From assembly GCF_004208415.1 (NCBI RefSeq), contig NZ_CP035758.1, positions 1,178,001 to 1,242,000 on the forward strand: DNA of 64,000 nt, given 5' to 3'. This stretch comes from Ktedonosporobacter rubrisoli. Its GTDB lineage: Bacteria > Chloroflexota > Ktedonobacteria > Ktedonobacterales > Ktedonobacteraceae. The position numbers and the translations under genes are program-made. Shown one piece after another: positions 51,985-61,455 of the stretch. Under the pieces are notes generated by a model, which saw only the letters and a list, made by a program, of their open reading frames with translations, was not told the origin of the DNA and searched no databases. Every line of letters begins with the position of its first letter. Position 1 is the stretch's first letter.

Positions 51985-52578
51985 ATGCAACAACAATCAC
52001 TTCCCGATCAGCCCGAAACAAGCTGGTACAAGGGACGCTTGAAGAAGATACGGCTACTTCGACTTCTGACGGGCATATTGCTTCTCTGCCTTATCTTGTC
52101 CTTCTTTATCGGAACGCTTTTTCGTTCTCCCTTTCGCGATATTCCATCTCTTGTAGTATTTGTGGTGTTCTCACTACTCATGAGCGGGTTTGCGGTAAGC
52201 GAGATTATGACCAATTGGGGGCCGGTGCCAGTAGAGGCTATCAATCAGTTGCGCCAACACGAACGATCTCTCCTGTTTCAGCAAGCTCAAGGAGCCTTGC
52301 CCTGGCAGTATCGGCTCTGGGTTCGTGGACTTGAATTGCTTCTGGCTGCCTTCAGTTTTGAGCTTGCCGCTGGTCATACGATTTTAGTTATGCCAGAACG
52401 GGCTCAATGGGTAATCGGAGGAGTATATTTTTTAGCCGGGCTCGGCCTCCTGGCTGATATATTCTACTTTAAGCCGAAACAAGCCAGACAGCTTGCAACA
52501 AAGAGCGCCTCAGAGCTCTCTTTTCGTTTGAGCAGCGGTGAAGCTACTGGGGAAAACCATTCAGACTCAGATATGTGA
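51985..52578 (+). CDS. Membrane protein of unknown function
   Basis: 197 residues with four helices (about 26-46, 54-72, 115-133, 142-160). The N-terminal arm is polar (SLPDQPETSWYKGRLKK) and the C-terminal tail Ser-rich (SSGEATGENHSDSDM). No family recognised. AAAGGAG precedes the ATG. It stands alone. Confidence 0.65.
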   Translation: MQQQSLPDQPETSWYKGRLKKIRLLRLLTGILLLCLILSFFIGTLFRSPFRDIPSLVVFVVFSLLMSGFAVSEIMTNWGPVPVEAINQLRQHERSLLFQQAQGALPWQYRLWVRGLELLLAAFSFELAAGHTILVMPERAQWVIGGVYFLAGLGLLADIFYFKPKQARQLATKSASELSFRLSSGEATGENHSDSDM

Positions 52579-52645
52579 CCTGGCAGAGCTTTCAGAAGCG
52601 CGGTTGTGTCTGTGAGCATCTTGCCTTGAAGCATCGATTCCATAA

Positions 52646-52873
52646 CACCATGTCTACGCGCTAGAGAGGCTTTTCCCAGGTTATACTGGCGATCTGCTGG
52701 CCCAGGGAGCCTATCCACTCAAGAATAAAGCACATATTCTCACAAATCAATATGGCAGTTTTACTCTGCGTCTAGCCGAAAAAGATGCTTCGTTTAGCGA
52801 ACGCTGCTCGAATGGGTGCCGCATCAGCGCGTACAAGCACTTCCTTGATTATGTAGACACTTCCTCTAACTGA
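52646..52873 (+). pseudogene. Fragment resembling an FAD-dependent monooxygenase
   Basis: 76 open codons without start. The frame contains LERLFPGYTGDLLAQGAYPL, which resembles a segment of FAD-dependent monooxygenases of the UbiH/PHBH type, then KAHILTNQYGSFTLRLAE and KHFLDYVDTSSN before the stop. A stop codon lies just upstream and no N-terminal GxGxxG is near, so it is at best a relic. Confidence 0.3.
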
Positions 52874-52983
52874 GGAAAAGATATCATACTGTTTTCGTAT
52901 GGTCAATCCATATCCCTTGACGAGAGGTTATCGCCAAAATGAATAAGCCATCAGCGAGAAAGGGCAGGACGCAGAGTCAAACG

Positions 52984-53862
52984 TTACCGATCTGCTGCAA
53001 TCCCGCTTTCAAAAGCTTCGTGATCCTCGTCTTCTAGACCAAATAAGGCTTCCTGCAAGGCGAACGTCCCCACATAGAAACGTGCTCGCGACAACACCGC
53101 CTCGATTCCTGGATAATGGACAGAAAAGCGTTCAAGAAATGGCTCTCCATAGCAGACAGGACTGAGAATAGCAGCAAAATCGACAGCGGGATCACCCCAT
53201 CTGACTTCGCTGAAGTCGATGATCCCACTAATGCTTTTCGTCTTGGCGTTGTAGAGAATATTAGTTCGCCCAAAATCGCCATGAACGAGGGTGGGTGCGT
53301 AGTGACAGTTGCGCTCATCACTCAAGAAATTTTCGAACTGCTCAGTGACCAAACTGCGAGCTTCTGCCCGCATGAAAGGGAACAGTCTACTCCGAAAGCG
53401 GTTGTACAACTCTCGCCACTCTTCACATCCCTGGAAGGCTGGAAGCTCCACCTCAAGTGCTTCCACAGGGATGGCATGGAACTGGCGGAGAAACGTCGCT
53501 AACTGATCTGCCAGGTGCTGCACTTCTTCATCTTTGAGGGTTGGGAGCGTTTCGGGCCAAAGTGGTTCTCCTGGCAGCAGACGATATCCCATAAAGACAT
53601 GGCCAATAGAAGCGGCTTGCTTGCTCTGATAAATGGGATCAGGAATGGGTAGCGTCACATGATGTTGTACACTCCGCAAAATAGCGGTTTCTGTGACCAA
53701 CTTGGCCGCCTCACGCGGTGTTTTAGGAAAGCGAAAGATGCTCTCGTCGTTCACGACAAGAATATCATTGAACTGGCCACTCTGATTGAGCTGCACGGTT
53801 TCAATGGTGAAATCAGGATAGGCAGCGTGGATCGCCCGGATATACGTTGATGGCTTGTCCAT
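52984..53862 (-). CDS. APH-type phosphotransferase (aminoglycoside/choline kinase-like)
   Basis: 292 residues. The kinase-like fold shows FRFPKTPREAAKL (ATP-binding Lys in strand 3), the catalytic HGDFGRTN (H194, D196, N201) and IDFSE (D216) where metal is bound. The VRWGDPAVDFA segment after it is typical of APH(2'')/APH(3')-like phosphotransferases. The substrate may be an aminoglycoside or other hydroxylated compound; sequence alone cannot tell. It is not linked to any transport gene. Confidence 0.85.
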   Translation of the reverse strand: MDKPSTYIRAIHAAYPDFTIETVQLNQSGQFNDILVVNDESIFRFPKTPREAAKLVTETAILRSVQHHVTLPIPDPIYQSKQAASIGHVFMGYRLLPGEPLWPETLPTLKDEEVQHLADQLATFLRQFHAIPVEALEVELPAFQGCEEWRELYNRFRSRLFPFMRAEARSLVTEQFENFLSDERNCHYAPTLVHGDFGRTNILYNAKTKSISGIIDFSEVRWGDPAVDFAAILSPVCYGEPFLERFSVHYPGIEAVLSRARFYVGTFALQEALFGLEDEDHEAFESGIAADR

Positions 53863-54274
53863 GTGCTCTCTGTGCCCTTTCTGGTGATGGTTCGTTCGTA
53901 TCTTAGCCTATTACCTCGGGCTCGTCAACTGATTCACGGGGATCATGCACGATGGATTTGCTCGTGCATGCATGCCATTCGACTTCTCGCTCTTCATCAC
54001 CGCTTCGGGCTTCCTCAATGCACTCCAGTTCCTGTTTTCTGCGATGGAGAAGACACAGGACATCTTCTCGTGTAAACACAACCACATTGTACAAGAGAAA
54101 TCACACGCACTGAGACCTCCTATCCGTTCGCTTCAGCACCATAGGTAAATTAACTATCCCTAATGGCGGGCAAGCAGATTCTCTTTTTGCCTGGAGAAGT
54201 GCTAAATGAGAAGCAAGCGAGCATGAGCTCTCCCCGAAAATTCCTGAGCTGGCTCATGCCCCGCCTTCACAAAG
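53863..54274. other. Gap of about 410 bases
   Basis: A reverse-strand frame at 53903-54094 (63 codons, TTG start, no ribosome site) has a protein-like composition (DVLCLLHRRKQELECIEE) but nothing recognisable. No element otherwise seen. Confidence 0.3.
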
Positions 54275-55504
54275 TTAGTTCCAGGTTAGATAAATTTGCT
54301 GGCAGCCATAGGTTGTGAGGTTGAAGGTATAGAAGAAGCGCTGATCAGGCACCAGGCGCAGATTAGGGAAATAGTGGGTCAAAGTCTCAAAGGCAATGCG
54401 ACCCTCCAGGCGAGCCAGCGGCGCGCCCACACAGAAATGCACTCCATGACCAAAGGCCAGATGATGATTAGGTTGACGATTGCCTATATAATGCTCAGCC
54501 TGCGGAAAACGCTCCTCGTCGCGATTGGCCGAAGCATACAGCAAAAATAGCCTGGTCCCAGCCGGCAAGCGCTGACCGCCAACTGTCACTTGCTGAGTAG
54601 TCGTACGGAAAAATCCCTGTACGGGTCCGCGCAAGCGCAGGATCTCCTCAATCGCAACAGGAATATACTCAGGATGCGCACAAAGCTCCTGCCAGCGTTC
54701 CGGCTGCTCAAGCAAGACAATCAGGCCGCTGCCGATCAAATGCGTGGTAGTCTCGTGGCCGGCCACAACTACGCCCATTATCTGGCGAATAAGCTCAGGC
54801 AGGGATGGTTGCTCCTCGCCCTCCTCGCCGGAACTGATCAGATCAGAGATCAAATCCTGAGCCGGCTTTTTTCGCCTCTCCTCAAGGAGCTGAGCATAAT
54901 AGTGCTGAAGCTCTACAAACTGACGCGCACAATCTACCTGCTGCTCCAGAGGTAAGGTTAGCGATAATAACAAACGTGCAGCATCGCTGCGCGCTTTGAT
55001 CATCTCTAGATCTTGCAGGGGAACCCCGACAAGCGTGAGGATGATTTCCAGGGGAAGCGGATAGGCAAACTGAGAAATAATCTCTACGCGACCGTCCTCA
55101 CGAAAAGCATTCGCTAGCCTGATTGCCACCTCCTGGATGAGGGGTTCCATGCTCTTGATACGGGCCGGAGCAAAGGCTTTCTGGAATGGAGCGCGCTGCC
55201 TTTTATGCCTGGCTCCATCGCTATTAATAGTTGCAGTCACAAACTGATAGCCCTTCCTCAGTTCAGCCAGGGTCTGCTCATGGAACTTCACAGGAAAATC
55301 GAGGGCTTCTTTTGAAGAGAAATATTCTGGCTGCGACAAAATGGAACGAATATCGTCGTAGCGCGAAACGAGATAGGCATTGAGCTCGGGATTGAAGGTG
55401 ATCGGTTCCTCTTGTCTGATCCGGGCGTAAAAGGTATAGGGGAGCTCTACCTGGGTATGTACCGGGTCAAAGCTTGCTCCCAGCGGCGGACGTTGCGAGG
55501 TCAA
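54275..55504 (-). CDS. Cytochrome P450
   Basis: 409 residues, standard for bacterial class I P450. I-helix AGHETTT (248-254), E-x-x-R pair in EEILR (E287, R290) and the heme-binding loop FGHGVHFCVGAPLAR with Cys358 as thiolate ligand. TTG start with GGGAGG 6 bases before it. It needs an external ferredoxin and reductase; none is adjacent. Substrate unknown; may oxidise a secondary metabolite or fatty acid. Confidence 0.95.
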   Translation of the reverse strand: MTSQRPPLGASFDPVHTQVELPYTFYARIRQEEPITFNPELNAYLVSRYDDIRSILSQPEYFSSKEALDFPVKFHEQTLAELRKGYQFVTATINSDGARHKRQRAPFQKAFAPARIKSMEPLIQEVAIRLANAFREDGRVEIISQFAYPLPLEIILTLVGVPLQDLEMIKARSDAARLLLSLTLPLEQQVDCARQFVELQHYYAQLLEERRKKPAQDLISDLISSGEEGEEQPSLPELIRQIMGVVVAGHETTTHLIGSGLIVLLEQPERWQELCAHPEYIPVAIEEILRLRGPVQGFFRTTTQQVTVGGQRLPAGTRLFLLYASANRDEERFPQAEHYIGNRQPNHHLAFGHGVHFCVGAPLARLEGRIAFETLTHYFPNLRLVPDQRFFYTFNLTTYGCQQIYLTWN

Positions 55505-55563
55505 GATAATCCTCCCTTTTCTCTAACATGCCAACCGAACATAAAAACAGCTTATTCTCCCCA

Positions 55564-55593
55564 AATATAGTATATTGCAAGATTCATTGTCAA
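55564..55593 (-). promoter_or_regulatory. Promoter of the P450 gene
   Basis: On the reverse strand TTGACA (55593-55588), 18 bases, TATATT (55569-55564). It lies about 60 bases before the TTG start. Confidence 0.65.
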
Positions 55594-55681
55594 GAAAAAA
55601 CTTATGCACATTCAACTCACGATCTGGATGTCAGGTCAGATAAAGATAGGAGGAAGAGAGCCTTTTAGCTGCATGCAACAC

Positions 55682-55710
55682 TTGACTTTTAGTAAATGTA
55701 ATGCTATTTT
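55682..55710 (+). promoter_or_regulatory. Promoter upstream of the AAA ATPase gene
   Basis: TTGACT (55682-55687), 17 bases, TATTTT (55705-55710). The transcript would carry a leader of about 210 bases. Confidence 0.5.
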
Positions 55711-55928
55711 ATGTTCGGTACTCCACATATTCGTAAAAATGTAGTAATATCCTCCCATTCACTAAATTTTCGTTCTTCCCTTTTACTTCGCAGGAAAGCG
55801 CTAGATTGGGCTGCCTATGTTATATAGCGAGCCACGCATATGGAGTTTTCAGGTGACATTTTCCTAGTTCAGCATTTCAGAAATCCAGGATACGAAGCAC
55901 AGTACAAATTAAGATAAGGAGCCTCTTC

Positions 55929-57335
55929 ATGTCTACCGAGTTTTCCGCCGAGACACAGGCCTTTCTTACCTCCTTCAAAGCTTTTATGGACAAGGTGACA
56001 GAGCACGCAGCATCCCGCCAGGAAGGTGATTTTATACCCCACCTGAAGGAACTTTTTGCGCAAGATCTGAAGACTTTGCCTGTCGTTAGCGAGCAGTTCG
56101 AAACCACCGATCAGCCCAACTTACATGTCGCGCTTACCAACCTACTGAGCCGCGAAGGCTGCTCATACGAGATCCTGGGAATTGTTTCTCCCTATGAGCA
56201 CATGGGAATCAAACTTGCTTATCTCATCGATAAAGATCGGCCTCACAAGTTCACTGTAGGGCCGGTTGAGTATCTCAATATCATGCTACATGACGGCCAA
56301 CCTCTTACCTGTATCCAAATGGGACTGTATCTGATCCGCCGGGCCGGGCAGCCGCTTGCTCTGCTGGTGCAGGGGCCAAACTTGCAGAGCTTTCGGGCCA
56401 AGGTACGCATCGAAGTAATGACCCTTCAGCGCGAAGTAGGCGAGCGTTTTCTCTCCGAACTGCGCACAGAGATGAGGATGCGCAACGTCTATCGGGGGCA
56501 CGTCATTTCGCTGGGCACGGATCAAGACGGCCTGACTGTCAAATTTCACCATCTACCAGCTGTCACGCGCGAGGATATCATTCTTCCAGCCGGCATCCTG
56601 GAAAGGATCGAGCGGCAAACCATTGGCTTCTCGCAGCATCGCGATGCCCTGCTCGCCGCCGGACGGCACCTCAAGCGTGGGCTTCTGCTCTACGGACCTC
56701 CAGGCACCGGCAAAACCCTTACCGCGCTCTATCTGGCCAAACAAATGACTGATCGCACAGTGATTCTGCTCACCGGGCGCGGGATCGGCCTGCTTGAACA
56801 TTCCTGCACGCTGGCCCGGCTCCTGCAGCCGGCCACAGTGATTCTTGAGGATGTTGACCTGATTGCCGAGGAACGTACTCGCCACGAAGTAGGCTGCTCT
56901 CCGCTCCTCTTCGAACTGCTCAACCAGATGGACGGCCTCTCCGATGACGCCGATATCCTGTTCATTCTAACCACGAACCGACCTGAAATTCTAGAGCCGG
57001 CCCTGGCCAGCCGCCCCGGCCGCATCGATCAGGCCAGCGAACTGCCTTTACCAGACCGGTATTGCCGCAAGCGTCTCATTGAGCTCTATGGGCGAGGCTT
57101 GCAGCTCCACCTACAACAATTAGAGCGGTTGATCGACCAGACTGAGGGAGTCAGCGCGGCTTTCATCAAGGAAATGTTGCGCAAGGCTACTCTGCTGGCC
57201 GCCGATGAGCAACAGCAAACCGCGATTGTTGTCAGCGATGCACATGTTGAGGAAGCACTTAAGGAGCTCCTGTTTGAGAGTGGAGAATTAACCCGGCAGT
57301 TGTTGGGAGCCGGCCAGGCCAATCAGGCTCGCTGA
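55929..57335 (+). CDS. AAA+ ATPase, single CDC48/proteasomal-type domain
   Basis: 468 residues. An N-terminal domain of about 220 residues (no recognisable family) precedes one AAA module: Walker A YGPPGTGKTLTA (about 256-267), Walker B TVILEDVDLI, sensor-1 LTTNRPE and the Arg finger RPGRIDQ. The second region of homology is fully kept. Such proteins unfold or remodel proteins as hexamers. The unknown N-terminal domain probably recruits the substrate. AAGGAGCC precedes the ATG. It may cooperate with a protease elsewhere. Confidence 0.87.
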   Translation: MSTEFSAETQAFLTSFKAFMDKVTEHAASRQEGDFIPHLKELFAQDLKTLPVVSEQFETTDQPNLHVALTNLLSREGCSYEILGIVSPYEHMGIKLAYLIDKDRPHKFTVGPVEYLNIMLHDGQPLTCIQMGLYLIRRAGQPLALLVQGPNLQSFRAKVRIEVMTLQREVGERFLSELRTEMRMRNVYRGHVISLGTDQDGLTVKFHHLPAVTREDIILPAGILERIERQTIGFSQHRDALLAAGRHLKRGLLLYGPPGTGKTLTALYLAKQMTDRTVILLTGRGIGLLEHSCTLARLLQPATVILEDVDLIAEERTRHEVGCSPLLFELLNQMDGLSDDADILFILTTNRPEILEPALASRPGRIDQASELPLPDRYCRKRLIELYGRGLQLHLQQLERLIDQTEGVSAAFIKEMLRKATLLAADEQQQTAIVVSDAHVEEALKELLFESGELTRQLLGAGQANQAR

Positions 57336-57423
57336 GAGGCTCTATCACAGGCACAACAAATCAGCACTCCTTGTTGAGTGCTCACTGAATATCCTGAGCA
57401 ATTTCTAGGCGGTTCGGCCTTCC

Positions 57424-57777
57424 CTATCTGGGCGTAACCGCGTCAGGCAGGGGAATGAGGTAGCTCTCTTTGACTGCCTGTAGAAATTGCTCAACTGTCT
57501 TGTGATTGACAAGATAAAAGACCTGCTTGCCCATCCGGCGCTCTTCGACGAGCCCGGCGTCACGAAGCTCTTTGAGATGATAAGAAAGCTTCGATGGCGC
57601 AATATTATCCAACTTCGGGCGCACATCTAGATATGGACATAACGCATAAGGCAACTCAGGATGCGGAGTCGAGATACAGGTCTCGTCTCGCCCCTTGATC
57701 AATATGTCAAGAATGCGCAGTCGGATTGGATCGCTCAGCGCCGAGGCAACCTTTGCTAGCAATAACTTCTGCTCCAT
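57424..57777 (-). CDS. ArsR-family repressor, probable leaderless start
   Basis: 117 residues from ATG 57777 (another ATG two codons earlier). Winged HTH: VASALSDPIRLRILDILIKG (about 9-28), LSYHLKELRDAGLVEERRMGKQVFYLV (about 65-90, in parts). Cys-rich CISTPHPELPYALCPYLD between helices 2 and 3 might bind metal or sense oxidation, but is not the ArsR consensus site. No Shine-Dalgarno exists, and the predicted transcription start coincides with the ATG. Divergent from the SDR gene, with overlapping promoters, so it probably represses both. Confidence 0.82.
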   Translation of the reverse strand: MEQKLLLAKVASALSDPIRLRILDILIKGRDETCISTPHPELPYALCPYLDVRPKLDNIAPSKLSYHLKELRDAGLVEERRMGKQVFYLVNHKTVEQFLQAVKESYLIPLPDAVTPR

Positions 57778-57783
57778 GTCCAT

Positions 57784-57831
57784 AGTATAGCATATTTTCC
57801 CTTGACATAGCAAAAAAATTTGCAGTATAAT
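57784..57831. promoter_or_regulatory. Overlapping divergent promoters (ArsR left, SDR right)
   Basis: Rightward: TTGACA (57802-57807), 18 bases, TATAAT (57826-57831). Leftward: TTGCTA (57813-57808), 18 bases, TATACT (57789-57784). The two -35 boxes are adjacent, so one bound repressor can block both. Confidence 0.7.
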
Positions 57832-57974
57832 ACTCGCACATTCCAATTTTTTTTGAATAACTTTTTTATAAACCTGGCAAACAATGACATAAGGATTCGT
57901 CGGCCCGCCATCGCCAGGGTAATAAGCAAGCATTAGAAGATGTTTGCACAGGCATCCGGGAGGTTTTTACGTAC

Positions 57975-58736
57975 ATGGCTAGATTCGAGCAGAAAATCGT
58001 CATGATTACCGGAGGAAGTACAGGCATTGGGCAGGTCACTGCGCTGGCCTTCGCCCGTGAAGGAGCTAGCGTTATTATTGCCGGTCGTAGGGCTAGCGAG
58101 GGTGAGAAGACAGTTTCGCACCTCAGAGAGCAGGGAGCGCAGGCAAGCTTTATTAAGACAGATGTCACAGTTGAGAGCGAGGTAGCCCACCTGATCAAAG
58201 AGATCGTCGCCAGCTATGGCCGCCTGGACATTGCCTTCAACAACGCCGGCTATCTGGGAGGGAAGGGACCCTTAATCGAGTTGACGGAAACCGATTGGGA
58301 TACTACTCTCGATATCAACCTCAAAGGCACCTGGCTCAGCATGAAATACGAAATTCGGCAGATGCTAAGGCAGGGCTCGGGCATCATCGTCAATATGTCC
58401 TCAAATATAGGCGGCCACGTAGCCAGGCCGATGGTAACGCCCTATGCCGTCGCCAAGGCTGGCGTCCGCATGTTAACCCAATCGGCGGCACTTGAATATA
58501 TCAAGTCAGGTATTCGTATCAACGCCGTGAGCCCTGGTCCGATTCGCACACCTATGTCCAGGCAAGCCAACGAAACTGATGAGCAGCGCGACCAGCGTGT
58601 GGCCACTTCTTCGCCTCTTGGGCGCGTTGGCCAGCCTCAAGAAGTGGCCAACACCGTACTCTGGCTCAGTTCGCCCGAGGCCTCGCTCGTCGTTGGGCAT
58701 GACATCGTACTCGATGGCGGCTTCACCCTACAATAA
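57975..58736 (+). CDS. Short-chain dehydrogenase/reductase (SDR)
   Basis: 253 residues. NAD(P)-binding ITGGSTGIGQ (about 11-20), DIAFNNAGYLG (about 87-97), catalytic Ser in VNMSSNIGG, YAVAK with Tyr156 and Lys160 and the PGPIRTPM segment. AGRR after strand 2 favours NADP. GGGAGG lies before the ATG. Classical oxidoreductase of a small alcohol or ketone; substrate unknown. Controlled in all likelihood by the divergent ArsR protein. Confidence 0.92.
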   Translation: MARFEQKIVMITGGSTGIGQVTALAFAREGASVIIAGRRASEGEKTVSHLREQGAQASFIKTDVTVESEVAHLIKEIVASYGRLDIAFNNAGYLGGKGPLIELTETDWDTTLDINLKGTWLSMKYEIRQMLRQGSGIIVNMSSNIGGHVARPMVTPYAVAKAGVRMLTQSAALEYIKSGIRINAVSPGPIRTPMSRQANETDEQRDQRVATSSPLGRVGQPQEVANTVLWLSSPEASLVVGHDIVLDGGFTLQ

Positions 58737-58862
58737 GCGCCTGCATTCCAGGCAGCATATTTTTCCGGGATGGAGAGAGATTTATAGGTGCTCATCCCAA
58801 CCTCTCTCTGTTCTAGCTCCAATAAAAAACGCTGCCGAAATGGCCGGATACGAAACCTCAGC

Positions 58863-60479
58863 CTAAGCAAAGGTGAGCAGGGCAGCGCTATATGCGGGAA
58901 CCGTCACGAACGCCATCCCATCTGTTACGGGTAACTGTTCGATCTGGCTAGCTGACCAACTTCCATCGTCACGTATACCCGCACCCGCCACAGTAATCTG
59001 ATCTTGATTATCGACGGAGGGAGCCTGCAAGCGTAAACACTGCGCCTGCAAATAGGGTCTTCCGCTAACAACTTGCAATTTGTAGCCTTGCGCCCCCTTA
59101 TTAACCAGAGCAACATAGAGCTTGCCATCTCTGCCATGAATAGCATGCACAGCCAGGTTGAAAGAATCTGAGACAGGAGGGGCCTGAACTGGAATGCTGT
59201 AACCTCCAGAAGTGGTAGCTTGCCGGAAGAAAAGCATACCATAATAGGTAGCCTGAACTACCAGCGAATGTGCATCTCCATGCATAGGAGAGGTAGCATC
59301 TCCACGAATACCTCCGTGGAAATTTAAGCCGACAGCACCGTGTTCCAGGGCAAAAAAGAGGTAATCGGCAGTCCATAAGCTCTGCCCCAGCGCCTTACCC
59401 ACCTCTGGTATGGGCGAATCCGCCATGGAATTCGTCTCTGCAAGCTGAAGAGGCAAGCCTTGCGCTGAAGAGGCGCTATGGAGGCGATCAATCCAATCAA
59501 TCATCTCTTGCCTCAATTCTGGACTTAAGATAGTGCCGATTGTAGGATGATCCTTCGCATTGGTTGGATAGAGATGATTAGCCGCGATCTGAATCTTCCC
59601 GCCTTCATCCTGCATGAAATTGGTAAACCACTGATCATTTTCGGTGCAACAAGTATCGGGCCCTTCAATCACAGCATGAGAGGCGCTGGCCTTAATCTTA
59701 TTATATTCTGCCTCCCAGGTTGCGCGGAACTGGCTATAGGTCGTGCCTACCGGCATATCGATCTCAGGCTCATTGCCAATAGCAATTGCTAGCAGCGGCG
59801 AATTACCATCTTGGCCAATCTGCTCAGCAAGCTGGAGCGTCGTCAATGCCTCTTCGGCTGCCTGTTCTGGTGTCATGTGCAGGCTGACTCCCCAGATAAC
59901 TTTCCAGCCAATGCTATGTGCAAATTCCAACAGTTTCTGTATCATTAGAGGCGTTACTGTAGCAGTATCCTCCAGTTCTGCCTTTGGACAAGGCCGTGTG
60001 CTTTTACTATCCCAACCAGTCGCTTCGAGACTGGCCCCACCAATGCGAATGGTACCGCCTGGACCCAGGTTTTTGATTATGTTTTTCATCTTCGCCTGGT
60101 TGCTATCCAGCAAAAAATTGCAAACATGATATGTTTCCAGACTAAGGCTAGCAAAACCAGGGCGCACACGCTTATAGCCTCCGGTTAAGCTATCGGGCCC
60201 GGAGAGATTAGCTTCTTCAGTCTGCTCATTTTTGCCAGCTGGATTCTGCATATTGCCAACAACTATATTTATGGGATCTCCCTGAGCAGGTCGCGCAGGG
60301 GCTAAATCTGGAACTTTGATTGGCTTTGATGCTATTGCCCCTGCTGATGCTTTATCTCGCGGCGAATCGGCAAAAATCGGCACCGGACTGATATCAATAA
60401 GAACAGGCATCAGGAGCAGTAGTGTAAGCATCCAGGTAAAAATGCGCAAGTTCAGGTATTTTTGGCAAAATTTCAACAC
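58863..60479 (-). CDS. Secreted GH79-like glycosidase
   Basis: 538 residues with a signal peptide (basic start, hydrophobic 12-32, SPVPIFADS cleavage region). A TIM barrel follows with acid/base Glu237 in IAIGNEPEI and nucleophile candidate Glu348 in LQLAETNSM, the order seen in GH79 (heparanase/beta-glucuronidase) enzymes. The C-terminal 120 residues form a beta-sandwich (LYVALVNKGAQGYKLQVV) usual for clan A. Probably acts on uronic-acid-containing polymers outside the cell. It faces the SDR gene. Confidence 0.8.
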   Translation of the reverse strand: MLKFCQKYLNLRIFTWMLTLLLLMPVLIDISPVPIFADSPRDKASAGAIASKPIKVPDLAPARPAQGDPINIVVGNMQNPAGKNEQTEEANLSGPDSLTGGYKRVRPGFASLSLETYHVCNFLLDSNQAKMKNIIKNLGPGGTIRIGGASLEATGWDSKSTRPCPKAELEDTATVTPLMIQKLLEFAHSIGWKVIWGVSLHMTPEQAAEEALTTLQLAEQIGQDGNSPLLAIAIGNEPEIDMPVGTTYSQFRATWEAEYNKIKASASHAVIEGPDTCCTENDQWFTNFMQDEGGKIQIAANHLYPTNAKDHPTIGTILSPELRQEMIDWIDRLHSASSAQGLPLQLAETNSMADSPIPEVGKALGQSLWTADYLFFALEHGAVGLNFHGGIRGDATSPMHGDAHSLVVQATYYGMLFFRQATTSGGYSIPVQAPPVSDSFNLAVHAIHGRDGKLYVALVNKGAQGYKLQVVSGRPYLQAQCLRLQAPSVDNQDQITVAGAGIRDDGSWSASQIEQLPVTDGMAFVTVPAYSAALLTFA

Positions 60480-61047
60480 TATACGCTATCCCTTTCCAGA
60501 TTGGAGAATTTATAAGCTCTTGATAAGAACCTCCTTAAATAACTGCTAAATGTCTCCTCTTCTTGTTGCCCAAATAGATGAAACATCGCTATTTCAAGGA
60601 TTGCCTGGCCCTTAAACTTCTTTTAGGACAAGCGCTTATATACTTCAATCATCAGCATTTTCTCTTATAGTGAGCTAGCTAGAACTTAACTCACTATAAG
60701 AGTTTCAATTCCAAACAATAGCTTATAGAGTTGCACATAGCCAAATATAGCTATTGCTGCCTATAGAGGCACAAAATATTTTTCTCCTGTTGAGCTTCTG
60801 AAGAGCAGAAAAGATGGTAGTAAAAATGCGCAAGATAGGGCTAAAATTTTTAGATAAGGGCAGAAAGTTTCCGCTTCTTGCTCAGTCAATTGGAATAGCT
60901 ATGCAGAGACATAAAGCACAGAGAATTGGGTAGCTTCCCCGACATCCACGCTATGACGGCACCACTAGAAGTAAATCAGAAAATAGCGCTGGAAGCTACT
61001 CAATAGCAATAATGCTGATAAACAGGAATTCTAAGGAGGAAACTTTC
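60480..61047. other. Gap of about 570 bases
   Basis: AT-rich. The only clear feature is the inverted repeat at 60662-60702. No gene recognised. Confidence 0.4.
60662..60702. repeat. 13-base perfect inverted repeat
   Basis: CTCTTATAGTGAG (60662-60674) and CTCACTATAAGAG (60690-60702) with a 15-base spacer. Likely an operator or hairpin. Nearby bases repeat AGCTTATAGAG-like words. Confidence 0.55.
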
Positions 61048-61455
61048 ATGCAACTGACAACACATGCTGCCCCAAACACAAAGACCGGCCTCTGGATCGG
61101 TCGAGCGCTGAGCGCACTCGCCATACTATTTCTCCTCTTCGACGGTATCACCCATGTGATGCAGGTAAGCGCAGTTGCAGAATCAATGCAGCAGCTTGGT
61201 TACCCGGTGAGCCTGGCCTTGAGCCTCGGCATTATTGAGCTCGCATGCATTGTGCTCTACATGTTTAGGCCCACCTCCTTTCTTGGCGCAATCTTGCTAA
61301 CCGGCTACCTGGGTGGAGCAATTGCCAGCCACCTGCGCCTTGGCGATCCACTGTTCAGCCATGTGCTCTTCCCGGTCTATCTCGGCATCCTGATCTGGAG
61401 TGGCCTCTACCTGCGCAGCGAGCGTCTGCGCGCACTTTTCTCGTGGCAACGCTAG
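61048..61455 (+). CDS. DoxX-like family membrane protein
   Basis: 135 residues from the ATG preceded by AAGGAGGAAAC. Four helices. LFDGITHVMQVSAV and ESMQQLGYPVSLALSLGIIE, then GAILLTGYLGGAIASHLR (quoted in parts), are typical of the DoxX-like PF13564 group. Function in the family is poorly known; a role in redox balance or sulfur chemistry is proposed for DoxX. Monocistronic. Confidence 0.85.
   Translation: MQLTTHAAPNTKTGLWIGRALSALAILFLLFDGITHVMQVSAVAESMQQLGYPVSLALSLGIIELACIVLYMFRPTSFLGAILLTGYLGGAIASHLRLGDPLFSHVLFPVYLGILIWSGLYLRSERLRALFSWQR

Noticed and set aside
53903..54094. Reverse-strand frame of 63 codons
   Set aside because: TTG start without a ribosome site and no family resemblance; mentioned only within the gap entry.
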